The notes beneath the pieces were generated by a model, which saw only the letters and a program-made list of their open reading frames with translations, ran no database searches and was not told the origin of the DNA. From Oceanispirochaeta crateris (GTDB lineage Bacteria; Spirochaetota; Spirochaetia; DSM-2461): a DNA stretch of 64,000 bases. The stretch is from the NCBI RefSeq assembly GCF_008329965.1, contig NZ_CP036150.1, positions 372,001 to 436,000 on the forward strand, given 5' to 3'. The position numbers were made by a program, and so were the translations under genes. Shown piece by piece: positions 27,223 to 36,656 of this stretch (position 1 is its first letter; each line of letters begins with the position of its first letter).

Positions 27223-27274
27223 TTGACCTATTGGTTAACCAGATGTATTAATGGGTTGTATTGGTTAACCAATA
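27223..27274 (+). promoter_or_regulatory. Hexuronate operon promoter with two palindromic operators
   Basis: TTGACC (27223-27228), 17 bases and TATTAA (27246-27251) form a promoter. Its spacer contains TATTGGTTAACCA (27229-27241). A second perfect palindrome, TATTGGTTAACCAATA (27259-27274), lies near the predicted transcript start. The centres are 30 bp apart, about three helical turns, so two regulator dimers could bind the same face. The divergent esterase gene may be controlled too. Confidence 0.72.
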
Positions 27275-27295
27275 ATGGCTCCGGGAGGGCTTTTT

Positions 27296-28027
27296 GTGGG
27301 GAAAAATGCAATAGTTGATATCGAATACTTCAAAGAAGGAGATACAGAACTCAATCCGGAAGAATTCATCCTGCAGAGAATCCGGGATCTGGTGCACAGT
27401 CATCAGCTTGAGCCCGGTGCCCGTCTTCCCTCGGAGAGAGTCCTGGCAGAAACTCTTCGTACCACAAGAGGCTCCATCCGTAAGGCCCTGCAGAAACTTG
27501 AGTTTTACGGTCTGGTGGAAATCTCTCCTCAGAGCGGGACCCGCATCAGCTCCATGAGGCAGGAGACCATTGAGGAACTGATGAGCTCCATCCCTGTCAG
27601 CCGGGATCAAAAAATGGCCGACCTCATGGAAGCCCGATTTATCCTGGATGTCCAGTGTGCCCGCCTGGCGGCAGAACGGAGAACAGAAACGGATTTAAAA
27701 TTCATAGACGAGAGACAACATCTCTTTTTGGAGAGTTTTTACACAAAGAGCAAAACCCGGAGCTATCTGGAAGAAGACTACCTTTTTCATCTGGCCATTG
27801 CCAATGCCACACAGAACCATGTCCTCGTCTCCCTCCTCAGCCAGCTGACCCCCCAAATTGTCACCAGAGATCAGCCCCACCTGAGCCAAAGGGATCAGGA
27901 CTTCTCCAGAATACCCCAGGAGCACCGGGAGATCATTGACGCCATAAAATCAGGCGATCCTTATCTGGCGGAGCAAGCCATGACCAGTCATCGGAACTGG
28001 GCCCTGAAAAGAATATTTAAGGAGTAA
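27296..28027 (+). CDS. GntR-family (FadR) regulator of the hexuronate operon
   Basis: 243 residues from GTG 27296. I chose this start because GGGAGGG lies 7 bases upstream; an ATG at 27275 abuts the operator and has no ribosome binding site. The winged helix is RLPSERVLAETLRTTRGSIR followed by LEFYGLVEISPQSGTRI. The FCD domain has DYLFHLAIANATQNHV and late EHREIIDAIKSGD, with the ligand histidines. It heads the operon with uxaB, uxaA and uxaC, and a uronate-type inducer is likely. Confidence 0.9.
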   Translation: MGKNAIVDIEYFKEGDTELNPEEFILQRIRDLVHSHQLEPGARLPSERVLAETLRTTRGSIRKALQKLEFYGLVEISPQSGTRISSMRQETIEELMSSIPVSRDQKMADLMEARFILDVQCARLAAERRTETDLKFIDERQHLFLESFYTKSKTRSYLEEDYLFHLAIANATQNHVLVSLLSQLTPQIVTRDQPHLSQRDQDFSRIPQEHREIIDAIKSGDPYLAEQAMTSHRNWALKRIFKE

Positions 28028-28031
28028 TCAG

Positions 28032-29549
28032 TTGAAACAATTGAACCGGAAAACAGCCCTTGAGGCTGGAATGAAGTTGAAGGATAGACCCGTTAGAATC
28101 CTGCAGTTCGGAGAAGGAAATTTCCTCCGGGCTTTCATGGACTGGATGGTGGATGACATGAATCACCAGGGGCTCTATGACGGGAATGTCGCTCTTGTGC
28201 AGCCTCTTCCCCAGGGTACGATCGGGCTCATGAAGGATCAGGATTATCTTTATACCCTCCTTCTGCGGGGGATACAAAAAGGGGAGGTCATTGTTCAAAA
28301 AAAGATCATACCTGTGATTGACCGGGCAGTGAACCCCTATGAGGACTTCAAGGATTATCTGGCTGAGGCAGAAAATCCAGACCTGAGGATTATTGTATCC
28401 AATACCACAGAGGCGGGTATTGCCTTAGCTGAGGAAGACCGCCCAGATGACGAGCCGCCCCAGTCCTTTCCAGGCAAGCTGCTTTTGCTCCTCAAAAAGC
28501 GGTATGAAATTTTCGAGGGATCTCCGGATAAGGGCTTTCTTTTCTTCCCCTGCGAGCTCATCGACCGCAATGGGGATACCCTCAAAAGCATCCTTTTAAC
28601 CCTGGCTTCTTCCTGGTTCCCCCAGGAGCCTGGATTCAGCAGCTGGATAAGCAAGGCGAATGTCTTTTTTAATACCCTGGTAGACAGGATTGTCAGCGGC
28701 TATCCGCGGGATGAAGCGGAAGAGCTCTGGGATGAGGCGGGATATAGGGATAATTTGATCGACACCGGTGAAATCTTCCATTTTCTGGTCATAGAGGGGC
28801 CTGTTGAATATGAAAAGGAGTTTCCCCTTCTGCAGGCCGGTTTCAATGTCAAATGGTGTGACAATATGACCCCTTATAGGACCCGCAAAGTGCGTATCCT
28901 CAATGGGGCACACACTATGACCGTCCTGGCTGCCTGGCTCTATGGGCTTGAAACCGTGCAGAACTGCATGGATGACATCATCGTTTCAGAATATATCCGC
29001 AAGGGCCTCTTTGAAGAGATAATTCCCACCCTGGACCTACCGGCAGAAGAGCTGGAAGAGTACGGGGCTGCCATACTGGAGCGTTTCAGTAATCCCTATA
29101 TCAAACACTTCCTCTTGAGCATCTCCCTGAATTCTGTCTCCAAATTCAAAACCCGGGTGCTTCCCTCTCTTTTGGAATACATAGAGCGGAAAAAAGAGCT
29201 GCCTGAGCTGTTGAGTTTTTCTTTGGCTGCCCTCGTCTTTTTTTACAAGGGACGCCGGAGCAATAAAAATGATACGACCCTGGAAGCCAAGAGGTCTGTG
29301 GATGATAAGGAGTACTCCATCAAGGATTCTCCCGAAGTTCTGGATTTCTTTTCATCCCTCTGGGAGGGAAAAAGCGCGGAAACTATGAAAGAAGCGGAGC
29401 AGATAATGAGCTCTGTTCTGTCAAAAGAAGCGTATTGGGACCTCGATCTTAGCTCATTGGTGGGACTCAATGAAAAAACCTCTACATTTCTAATGCGCAT
29501 GGTCAACGAGGGAGTACCCGCTGTCATGAAGGAGCTTGTCAATGAGTGA
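28032..29549 (+). CDS. uxaB: Tagaturonate reductase
   Basis: 505 residues, long-chain mannitol dehydrogenase family. The N-terminal NAD site is RPVRILQFGEGNFLRAFMDW and the substrate region includes CDNMTPYRTRKVRILNGAHT. It interconverts tagaturonate and altronate in galacturonate breakdown. The start is TTG with AAGGAG 8 bases upstream. It lies 4 bp after the regulator gene and overlaps uxaA by 8 bp. Confidence 0.92.
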   Translation: MKQLNRKTALEAGMKLKDRPVRILQFGEGNFLRAFMDWMVDDMNHQGLYDGNVALVQPLPQGTIGLMKDQDYLYTLLLRGIQKGEVIVQKKIIPVIDRAVNPYEDFKDYLAEAENPDLRIIVSNTTEAGIALAEEDRPDDEPPQSFPGKLLLLLKKRYEIFEGSPDKGFLFFPCELIDRNGDTLKSILLTLASSWFPQEPGFSSWISKANVFFNTLVDRIVSGYPRDEAEELWDEAGYRDNLIDTGEIFHFLVIEGPVEYEKEFPLLQAGFNVKWCDNMTPYRTRKVRILNGAHTMTVLAAWLYGLETVQNCMDDIIVSEYIRKGLFEEIIPTLDLPAEELEEYGAAILERFSNPYIKHFLLSISLNSVSKFKTRVLPSLLEYIERKKELPELLSFSLAALVFFYKGRRSNKNDTTLEAKRSVDDKEYSIKDSPEVLDFFSSLWEGKSAETMKEAEQIMSSVLSKEAYWDLDLSSLVGLNEKTSTFLMRMVNEGVPAVMKELVNE

Positions 29550-31020
29550 TCCCTGGATCAAAATATCTGACCTGGATAATGTTGCTGTTGCCTTGAAGAC
29601 AATCCCTAAAGGAACCAGGGTTCTGGGTGTAAGCGCTCAAGAAGAGATTCCCGCTGGTCATAAAATGGCCTTAAAAGACTTGCAAACAGCTGATTCTGTG
29701 ATTAAATACGGCTACCCCATCGGGCGGGTCGTTCGGGATGTGAAGAGGGGAGAACATCTTCATACTCATAATGTCAAAACCCTCCTGTCGGGGACTCTGG
29801 AATACAGCTATGACCCTGTCTCGCCTGCAGTTCTTCACAGCACTGCCCGGGGGAAAACCTTCCTGGGCTATCCCCGGGCTGACGGCCGGACGGGGACCAG
29901 AAATGAAATTTGGATCATCAATACCGTGGGCTGCGTGAACAAGACCGCTGAGATCCTCTGCCGCCTGGCGGAAAAAGAGAATGACCGCCGCTGTGACGGA
30001 ATCTTCAGTTTTGCCCACCCCTTCGGCTGCTCCCAGCTGGGAGAGGACCATGAAACCACCCGCACGATTCTGGCAGACCTGGTAAAACATCCCAATGCTG
30101 GTGCCGTATTGGTTTTGGGGCTGGGTTGTGAGAACAACAACATACCCTCCTTTAAAGAGGCTCTGGGACCCTACGATAAGTCCCGGGTTAAATTCCTCTC
30201 CACCCAGGATGTGGATGATGAACTGGAAGCCGGCATGGATCTGATCCGTCAGCTTTTAGAAGAAGTCAAACAGGACAAACGTGTGGAAACTCCCATATCC
30301 GAGCTAGTAGTGGGCCTTAAATGCGGAGGTTCCGACGGACTTTCAGGCATCACGGCCAATCCCCTGGTCGGACGCTTTTCAGACAGTATCGTGGGAGCTG
30401 GGGGCACCTCCATCCTCACCGAGGTCCCGGAGATGTTCGGAGCAGAGACCCTTTTAATGAACCGCTGTGCCGATAAGGTTGTGTTTGATAAAACCGTCCA
30501 TCTCATCAATGACTTCAAGGACTACTTTACTAGCCATAATCAGGGGATCTATGAAAATCCATCCCCTGGGAACAAGGACGGGGGCATCACCACCCTGGAG
30601 GATAAGTCCCTGGGTTGTATCCAAAAAGGGGGGAGGGCCGCCGTGAGGGATGTTATCCCCTATGGGGGACGGGTAAAAACCAAGGGGCTCATCCTCTTAA
30701 ACGGACCTGGAAATGACATCGTCTCCACCACAGCTATGACAGCCGCGGGAGCCACAATCATACTCTTTACAACCGGCCGGGGGACACCTCTGGGAGCCCC
30801 GGTCCCCACGGTGAAGATCGCCAGCAATACAGATCTGGCCACAAGGAAGAAAAGTTGGATCGATTTTAATGCCGGAGCCGCTGTGGAGGGGAAAAGCCCG
30901 GAGGATATCGACCGGGAATTGACAGATCTGGTTCTGGCAATTGCATCGGGAGATGAGGCAAAAAATGAGAAGAACGGGTATCGTGAAATATCTATTTTCA
31001 AAGACGGCGTCATCTTGTAG
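29542..31020 (+). CDS. uxaA: Altronate dehydratase
   Basis: 492 residues from ATG 29542 with AAGGAG upstream. The N-terminal SAF-like domain (about 1-95) ends in RGEHLHTHNVK. The catalytic domain begins FLGYPRADGRTGTRNEIWI, with FAHPFGCSQLGEDHE and GLKCGGSDGLSGITANP. These are UxaA/GarD hallmarks. It dehydrates altronate to 2-keto-3-deoxygluconate. The uxaB stop codon overlaps its start. Confidence 0.93.
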   Translation: MSDPWIKISDLDNVAVALKTIPKGTRVLGVSAQEEIPAGHKMALKDLQTADSVIKYGYPIGRVVRDVKRGEHLHTHNVKTLLSGTLEYSYDPVSPAVLHSTARGKTFLGYPRADGRTGTRNEIWIINTVGCVNKTAEILCRLAEKENDRRCDGIFSFAHPFGCSQLGEDHETTRTILADLVKHPNAGAVLVLGLGCENNNIPSFKEALGPYDKSRVKFLSTQDVDDELEAGMDLIRQLLEEVKQDKRVETPISELVVGLKCGGSDGLSGITANPLVGRFSDSIVGAGGTSILTEVPEMFGAETLLMNRCADKVVFDKTVHLINDFKDYFTSHNQGIYENPSPGNKDGGITTLEDKSLGCIQKGGRAAVRDVIPYGGRVKTKGLILLNGPGNDIVSTTAMTAAGATIILFTTGRGTPLGAPVPTVKIASNTDLATRKKSWIDFNAGAAVEGKSPEDIDRELTDLVLAIASGDEAKNEKNGYREISIFKDGVIL

Positions 31021-31079
31021 ACTAGTATGGTATAGAACAGTTTAGCAGATCCACATGGAATGAAAGAGGAGAATAGAAC

Positions 31080-32477
31080 ATGAAATTTATTAATGATGAT
31101 TTTTTATTGGAGAATGATGAGGCGAAAAAGCTGTATAATGAGTATGCCTCAAATCAGCCAATCATAGACTACCACTGCCATCTGAGCCCTCAGGAAATCG
31201 CAGAAGATAAAAAATGGGATAACATTGCCCAGATCTGGCTGGGAGGAGACCACTATAAATGGCGCTGCATGCGGACCAATGGAGTGGATGAAAAATACAT
31301 CACAGGGGACGGTTCAGACAGAGACAAATTTCAAAAATTTGCGGAGACCATGCCCTACCTGCTGCGCAATCCCATGTACCACTGGTGTCATCTTGAACTG
31401 GCCCGCTACTTCGGCATTGATGACCTTGTGCTCAACGGCGATACGGCCCAGGAAGTTTGGGACCGCTGCCAGAAGGTCATCGACAAGGGGGGAATCAGCG
31501 CCCGTCAGCTCATGATAGACAGCAATGTTAAAACAGTCTGTACAACAGACGACCCCATCGATACCCTGGAGTACCATAGCTCCCTGGCTGAAGAGGGATT
31601 TCAGGTCAAGGTCCTTCCTGCCTGGAGGCCCGACAAGGTCATGGCCATAGACAAATCCTTCTGGGGAGACTATATCCTCTCCCTGTCCAAAGCTGCGGGC
31701 ATTGATATCAGAGACTATGCCTCCCTGATCAAGGCTATTGAAATCAGGCACCAGTTCTTCCATAATGCCGGATGCCGCCTCTCCGATCATGGCCTTGAAA
31801 CCTGTTATGCCTCGGCCTACACGGAAGATGAAGTGGCTCTGATCTTCAACAAGGCCCTGGCAGGTGAGGGGCTCACAGACGATCAAATCGATCAGTTTAA
31901 GACCGCTCTCATGGTCCATTTTGGACGTCTGGATGCCGAAAAGGGATGGACAAAGCAGATTCACCTTGGTGCCCTGAGGAACAATAACAGCAAAATGTTT
32001 GAAAAGATCGGCCCCGACACGGGATTCGATTCCATTGATGATAAAAATATCGCAGGACCTCTGTCTGCCTACCTGAACATGTTAAACAGCCGGGATCAGC
32101 TTCCCAGAACCATCCTCTACAACCTCAATCCCAGAGACAATGAAGTCATCGCTACCATGCTGGGTAACTTCCAGGATGGGTCTGTTGCGGGAAAACTGCA
32201 AATGGGATCTGGCTGGTGGTTCCTAGACCAGAAGGATGGTATGGAAAGACAGATGGAAGCCCTCAGTCAGCTGGGGCTGCTCCGCCGCTTTGTGGGAATG
32301 CTCACAGACAGCCGCTCCTTCCTATCCTACACCAGACATGAGTATTTCCGCCGCATTCTATGCTCCATCCTTGGAAAGGACATGGAAAAAGGACTCATAC
32401 CCCATGATTACACCCTGGTTGGAGCCATGGTCCGTGAAATCTCTTATGAGAATGCAAGGGATTACTTCGGTTTCTAA
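31080..32477 (+). CDS. uxaC: Glucuronate/galacturonate isomerase
   Basis: 465 residues. The metal-binding start IDYHCHLSPQEIAEDK is diagnostic, followed by CTTDDPIDTLEYH and late GMLTDSRSFLSYTRHEYFRR. It isomerises glucuronate to fructuronate and galacturonate to tagaturonate, the first step of the pathway whose next two enzymes are encoded upstream. GAGGAG lies before the ATG. KDG kinase and aldolase genes are not in the window. Confidence 0.95.
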   Translation: MKFINDDFLLENDEAKKLYNEYASNQPIIDYHCHLSPQEIAEDKKWDNIAQIWLGGDHYKWRCMRTNGVDEKYITGDGSDRDKFQKFAETMPYLLRNPMYHWCHLELARYFGIDDLVLNGDTAQEVWDRCQKVIDKGGISARQLMIDSNVKTVCTTDDPIDTLEYHSSLAEEGFQVKVLPAWRPDKVMAIDKSFWGDYILSLSKAAGIDIRDYASLIKAIEIRHQFFHNAGCRLSDHGLETCYASAYTEDEVALIFNKALAGEGLTDDQIDQFKTALMVHFGRLDAEKGWTKQIHLGALRNNNSKMFEKIGPDTGFDSIDDKNIAGPLSAYLNMLNSRDQLPRTILYNLNPRDNEVIATMLGNFQDGSVAGKLQMGSGWWFLDQKDGMERQMEALSQLGLLRRFVGMLTDSRSFLSYTRHEYFRRILCSILGKDMEKGLIPHDYTLVGAMVREISYENARDYFGF

Positions 32478-32501
32478 TCTTGGCAAGATATCTGTGCATC
32501 T

Positions 32502-32567
32502 CCCCGGTATAGCCGGGGGCGTGCTCTTCGGGGGCCTCGTCCACATGTGTGGACCGCTCCGCGCCCC
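32502..32567. repeat. GC-rich multi-hairpin element between uxaC and the M48 gene
   Basis: CCCCGG/CCGGGG (32502-32518) forms one stem, and GTCCACA/TGTGGAC (32539-32554) another. A GGGGGCG run just after the first stem can pair with CGCCCC near 32562-32567 to enclose the second. The GC richness stands out against its flanks. It may be a REP-like element or a weak terminator; there is no T-tract. Confidence 0.4.
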
Positions 32568-32645
32568 TTCGATCACTGAAGCCTTCGGTCGAAAAATGAT
32601 TCTTTTTGCTGGCAAAAAATACAGGACTCAGGTTAGTATACACTC

Positions 32646-33473
32646 ATGAAAAAGTTTTTCCTTCCGCCATTCATTCTCCTCGCACTGATCCTCCTTACGG
32701 GCTGTGATGCCAATGGCAACCTCAACTTCTTTTCGATTCAGGATGATATAGAGTTCGGCCAGCAGCTGGATGCGGAAATCCTGGCAAATCCTAGCGAGTA
32801 CCCCCTCCTCAGCAGATCTGCTTATCCTGAAGTCTATGCCTATGTGGAAGGCATCATGGACCTCATACTCCAGTCAGATCTGATCCGCTACGAAGACAGC
32901 TTCCCATGGCAGGTGCGCATCATCGATCAGGATGTCCTGAACGCCTTTGCCGCTCCCGGAGGGTATCTGTACTTTTATACCGGCTTTTTATCATTTGCAG
33001 AATCTGAAGCCGAACTGGCGGGAGTCATGGCCCATGAAATTGCCCACTCCGACCGCAGGCACTCCACCGAAAACATGACCAAGGTCTATGGCCTACAGGT
33101 CCTTCTCTCCCTCCTCATAGGGGAAGAACCGGGATTGTTGAGCGAAATCCTTGCGGGTCTTACTGTGGGAGCCAGCAATCTGGCCTTCACCAGAGAGAAC
33201 GAATATGAGGCGGATGAGTACGCCCTCAGATATATGAACAGCGTCCGTTCTACCCGGGAGTATGAACTCCGGGCAATGCAGGAATTTTTCAACAGAGTAG
33301 AAGATGTTTATGATGAGGAAGGGGAAGGAAGCACCCTGGGTGCCTTCTTCAGAACCCATCCCTATAACGACGATCGAGAAGATGCCATGGACGAAATCTG
33401 GGAGGAACTGGGCGCTTATAACGGAGAGTATTACAGGGCCGCGCATGAGGCCGTCATCGCCCAGCTTCCCTGA
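32646..33473 (+). CDS. M48-family zinc metalloprotease, lipoprotein
   Basis: 275 residues. The signal peptide ends in the lipobox LTGC with Cys20, so it is an outer or inner membrane lipoprotein. The zinc motif is HEIAHSDRRH, with the third ligand in NEYEADEYALRYM. LNAFAAPGGYLYFYTGFL is conserved in BepA/LoiP-like M48 enzymes. They act in envelope protein quality control. It stands alone, convergent with an MFS gene (5 bp apart). Confidence 0.92.
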   Translation: MKKFFLPPFILLALILLTGCDANGNLNFFSIQDDIEFGQQLDAEILANPSEYPLLSRSAYPEVYAYVEGIMDLILQSDLIRYEDSFPWQVRIIDQDVLNAFAAPGGYLYFYTGFLSFAESEAELAGVMAHEIAHSDRRHSTENMTKVYGLQVLLSLLIGEEPGLLSEILAGLTVGASNLAFTRENEYEADEYALRYMNSVRSTREYELRAMQEFFNRVEDVYDEEGEGSTLGAFFRTHPYNDDREDAMDEIWEELGAYNGEYYRAAHEAVIAQLP

Positions 33474-33478
33474 TCCTG

Positions 33479-34714
33479 CTAAGAGTTCCTCCTCCTCATA
33501 TCCAGTTGATTCAAAAGCCTCAAGAGAAGAAATAAAACAAGGCCTAGGATCAGGCAGAGCCCCCACATCTGTGTTATGCCAAAAGAATCCAGCACAAACC
33601 CCGAAACCAGTGGAGCCAGAGTGCGGCCGCCTCCCTTGGAAATCAAGAAAAGACTGTTAAAACGTCCTCTATGATTCACAGGGCAGTGGTTGGCAATGAA
33701 AACACCTCCACTTATGGCATCCAAGACCTCGCCTGTGGTCCACAGCAGGGTGGTGAAGAAAAACCAACCGCCATAGGGCACCTTAAAAATCAAGAGTCCA
33801 AACCCCAGGCCGTAAAAAAGTTGTCCCATGGCGATCCGGATCAGGGGTTTTTTATGTACACACAGATAGTTCAGCAGGGGGGTGAGGACCAAAACCGCCA
33901 GGGCATTAAAAGACATGATGAAGCCAAAGAAACGGGGACCATCCTCTTTGAATAGATGCAAAATCTGGAGGGGAAGGGTAAACACGTGCTGAGAATAAAT
34001 AAAGGATGAAAAAACGCTTGCCAGGGCATACCAGGCTAGAACGGGACGCTTCAACAGCGCCTTCAAGGAAGAGCTGCTATCATGATTCTCATTGACCTCT
34101 AAAATCATTTCTCCTTTCACCGGTTCTTTGATAAAGACCAGAATCAAGACAATTGTAATCATCGTTGTCAGAGCATCTCCCCAGAAGATCCACTGTCTGT
34201 AATGGTTAAAAAGAAAACCAGCCAGTATGGGTCCTGCCGATACGCCAATATTGATCCCCAAATAGAGGAGAGAAAACGCGGAGTTCCGCTGATTTTGGTT
34301 TGTCAGATCTGCCAATAGGGCCGAGTTAATGGGTCTCACTGCTCCATTGAAAAAAGTAAAAATCAGAAGCAATAGGGCAACCAGGGGTTTATCGGGGATA
34401 AATCCACAGATCATGACAGAGAGAGCCGCCAGTCCCTGGAGGGTAAGCATGATTTTTTTGCGGCCTATCCAGTCGCTAAGTCTGCCTCCCAGCAGGGCTC
34501 CGGCCATCATGCTGATACCAACCAAAGAGAGGACAATACCCGTTTGTTTCTCACTGAATCCCAAAAATCTGGTGAGATAAAGGGTTAAAAAGAAATTTGC
34601 AAAGTCGCCCATCCGGTTGATTATCTGTGCCAGAAAGAGAATATACACTGAGCCGGGCAAGTCTTTGTATGGGGAAATGACTTTAGCTGCCTGGCGAGTT
34701 ATAAAGGAGATCAT
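33479..34714 (-). CDS. MFS transporter (MDR-type, DHA1-like)
   Basis: 411 residues with twelve hydrophobic segments. The loop 2-3 motif is GGRLSDWIGRKKIM, typical of MFS exporters. A central cytoplasmic loop (KEPVKGEMILEVNENHDS) divides two six-helix halves. The substrate is unknown. This is the last gene of the ordinary chromosomal part; the sequence upstream becomes AT-rich. Confidence 0.88.
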   Translation of the reverse strand: MISFITRQAAKVISPYKDLPGSVYILFLAQIINRMGDFANFFLTLYLTRFLGFSEKQTGIVLSLVGISMMAGALLGGRLSDWIGRKKIMLTLQGLAALSVMICGFIPDKPLVALLLLIFTFFNGAVRPINSALLADLTNQNQRNSAFSLLYLGINIGVSAGPILAGFLFNHYRQWIFWGDALTTMITIVLILVFIKEPVKGEMILEVNENHDSSSSLKALLKRPVLAWYALASVFSSFIYSQHVFTLPLQILHLFKEDGPRFFGFIMSFNALAVLVLTPLLNYLCVHKKPLIRIAMGQLFYGLGFGLLIFKVPYGGWFFFTTLLWTTGEVLDAISGGVFIANHCPVNHRGRFNSLFLISKGGGRTLAPLVSGFVLDSFGITQMWGLCLILGLVLFLLLRLLNQLDMRRRNS

Positions 34715-34871
34715 GAGTTATTAAAACAGAGTTTGAAAAAAGAGAGAAGGTCTGGTGCATAAATGAACGTAATTGAAACTAATTATGGAGGACAAGTTCT
34801 GAATATGGATTTATAAATTGACTGCTGCATATTCATATCCATGTTACAATTTCTGTAATTATCACGATTCA

Positions 34872-34999
34872 GTATAACTTAGGTATTTAAGGTGGAAAGC
34901 TGTCATTTTAAAGGAATTAGTGGTCGATTTAGTCAATATCTTTCGGCAATGAGGCTTTTAGTAATAAATTCATAGAACAGCTAAGAAATAATGTTATAG
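34872..34999 (+). repeat. Candidate degenerate attC site
   Basis: GTATAAC (34872-34878) and GTTATAG (34993-34999) are complementary outer core sites. An inner AGCTGT/ACAGCT pair supports folding. The arm match is poorer than in the other sites. It lies 37 bp upstream of the AbiH-like gene, where the attC of a preceding cassette would be expected. Confidence 0.35.
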
Positions 35000-35036
35000 A
35001 GATATATGATTGAAGGAAACTAATTAGGCAATATTT

Positions 35037-36032
35037 ATGGAAAAATATGATTCCTTGATATATGGGAATGGACTAAATCTCAATCTTTTTACTCGTATTT
35101 CAAATGAAATAAGTTTGAATAGTTATTCAAAGCAATATCTTGATTTTGGGATATTTCTAAAAAATTTGCTTACTAAGCCAACTCATAGTTCAATTTGGAG
35201 AGACTTTGAAAAAAAATTTGATAATCATAGTGAATCCGCAAAAAATACAAGGCTATCAACAAGGAATAAGCTCTATAATGAATTAGATGAAATTTTGGAA
35301 TTAGGTTTTGAGCAATGGGTTTCAAAGTATACATTTATTGAGCCGAGTAAAATAACATCGAATGAAAAAACATTTTTATATTTGGCTTTCAATCATTGGG
35401 CAAGTTTAATAGATACAAATATTTTTAATAGAAAGAATGTTGAATCTATTCTTCAAGAATACGCAGATAAAATAAATACTAAGGTCAATAATAATCAAAT
35501 TTATACCTTAAACTTTGATACATATTTTGATAATTTCCTTACAGCTAGACACTTACACGGACGATTTATCTCTCCACTACGTAAGTTTTCATCAGTTTTA
35601 TTAAGTATACCTGGTAATGAGACAAATCATGAATACACCTATCTATTTGGAGGGAATGGGTTAGAAAAAAAATCGAGAATAAACACTCTAACGAGCATTC
35701 AATGTGATACATATGATTTTAATTTTTTTAATGATAATTCAGATTTAGGAAATGTACTAATTTATGGAGTCGCATTCGGAAAAACTCAATTCATGACCGA
35801 TGATTTCTTGAATGAACATAACGTTCATTATGATAATTTCTTAGTTAGGTCAGTTGATGGTCATATTTTAGAACGGCTTTCAGAAAAACTCAAAGATAAT
35901 AAACTTTCTAGCGTAACCATCACTTATTATAATGAAAATGATTTTAAAAGAATTAGTGAATGGATAGACATCTCGGGCTTAAAAAATGTTACAAAATTGA
36001 AAAGTTTAAATGAGTATGACTTATTGGAATAA
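35037..36032 (+). CDS. AbiH/SIR2-like protein, possible phage-defence gene
   Basis: 331 residues, AT-rich codons. The N-terminal LIYGNGLNLNL resembles the nucleotide-binding start of AbiH and SIR2-like proteins. IYTLNFDTYFDNF followed by HLHGRF resembles the N-(Y/F)-T/D and H-x-HG elements of those families. VLIYGVAFGKTQFM and ITYYNENDFKRI near the end also fit the AbiH layout. AbiH causes abortive infection in lactococci. The assignment rests on motifs read by eye. It forms a cassette with the attC site that starts 6 bp after its stop codon. Confidence 0.6.
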   Translation: MEKYDSLIYGNGLNLNLFTRISNEISLNSYSKQYLDFGIFLKNLLTKPTHSSIWRDFEKKFDNHSESAKNTRLSTRNKLYNELDEILELGFEQWVSKYTFIEPSKITSNEKTFLYLAFNHWASLIDTNIFNRKNVESILQEYADKINTKVNNNQIYTLNFDTYFDNFLTARHLHGRFISPLRKFSSVLLSIPGNETNHEYTYLFGGNGLEKKSRINTLTSIQCDTYDFNFFNDNSDLGNVLIYGVAFGKTQFMTDDFLNEHNVHYDNFLVRSVDGHILERLSEKLKDNKLSSVTITYYNENDFKRISEWIDISGLKNVTKLKSLNEYDLLE

Positions 36033-36038
36033 AGTACT

Positions 36039-36161
36039 CTATAACAAGCTTTTGCAATTGACAGTCCTACTGTCACATTCATTGCTACGAGGAGCAGTAG
36101 AGCAAGTAGAATGCAATGAAAGCGCCAGCTTAACGGCCTGCAAATGAAAAGAATGTTACAC
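36039..36161 (+). repeat. Integron attC recombination site 1
   Basis: The left arm starts TATAACAAGCTTTTGCA and the right arm ends with GTTACAC. The reverse complement of the right end reads GTGTAACATTCTTTTCA, matching the left arm except for one extra G in CTTTTGCA. That unpaired base is the hallmark that lets the integrase choose the bottom strand. Internal pairs fill the 123-bp site. Confidence 0.75.
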
Positions 36162-36235
36162 AGAATTAAAGTTAAATTCATTTGCTCAGTATATTTATTA
36201 CCGCAAACTAAATCTTTTATTAGATTTCATTATTT

Positions 36236-36296
36236 AGATTATGCTTCGAAGATAAAATTTAATCTCCGATGGTAGATTAAGCTTCGAAGAGAAAAT
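36236..36296. repeat. Pair of 23-bp direct repeats upstream of the toxin-antitoxin genes
   Basis: Copies at 36236-36258 and 36274-36296 read AGATTAtGCTTCGAAGA and AGATTAaGCTTCGAAGA, each followed by a near-identical AAAAT end. TTCGAA within each is palindromic. The pair lies about 100 bp before the antitoxin start and may be its operator. The rest of 36162-36398 is AT-rich and holds nothing else I can name. Confidence 0.4.
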
Positions 36297-36398
36297 CCAG
36301 ACGCATGAAGAAAAATATAGGGAATATGTCTGGATTGAGTATAGAAACAATTGATTTACAATGCTGTTGATAGTACTATTGTTAGTGAGGTAATTGAT

Positions 36399-36656
36399 AT
36401 GTTAAATAGTATAACCGCCAATGATTTGAAAGTTAAGGGTGTCTCAATTCTTGATCAAGCTATTTCTGCTAGCAGCGAAGCAATTATAACTGTACGTGGT
36501 AAAAGTAAATATGTTGTCTTATCAATGGATGAATATAATCGCTTAAGAGAATGTGAGCTAGAAGCAGCATTAATGGAAGCTAGGAATGATTTTGAAGCAG
36601 GTAATTATCATGTTGGGACTGTTGAAGAACATATCAACAGAATAACTAATGCCTAA
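36399..36656 (+). CDS. Type II antitoxin, Phd/YefM family
   Basis: 85 residues from ATG 36399 with GTGAGGT upstream. It has the Phd/YefM pattern: an N-terminal DNA-binding domain with ISASSEAIITVRGKSKYVVL and SMDEYNRLRE, then an acidic C-terminal tail that would wrap the toxin. Its end overlaps the toxin gene by 8 bp. The complex usually represses its own operon. Confidence 0.82.
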   Translation: MLNSITANDLKVKGVSILDQAISASSEAIITVRGKSKYVVLSMDEYNRLRECELEAALMEARNDFEAGNYHVGTVEEHINRITNA

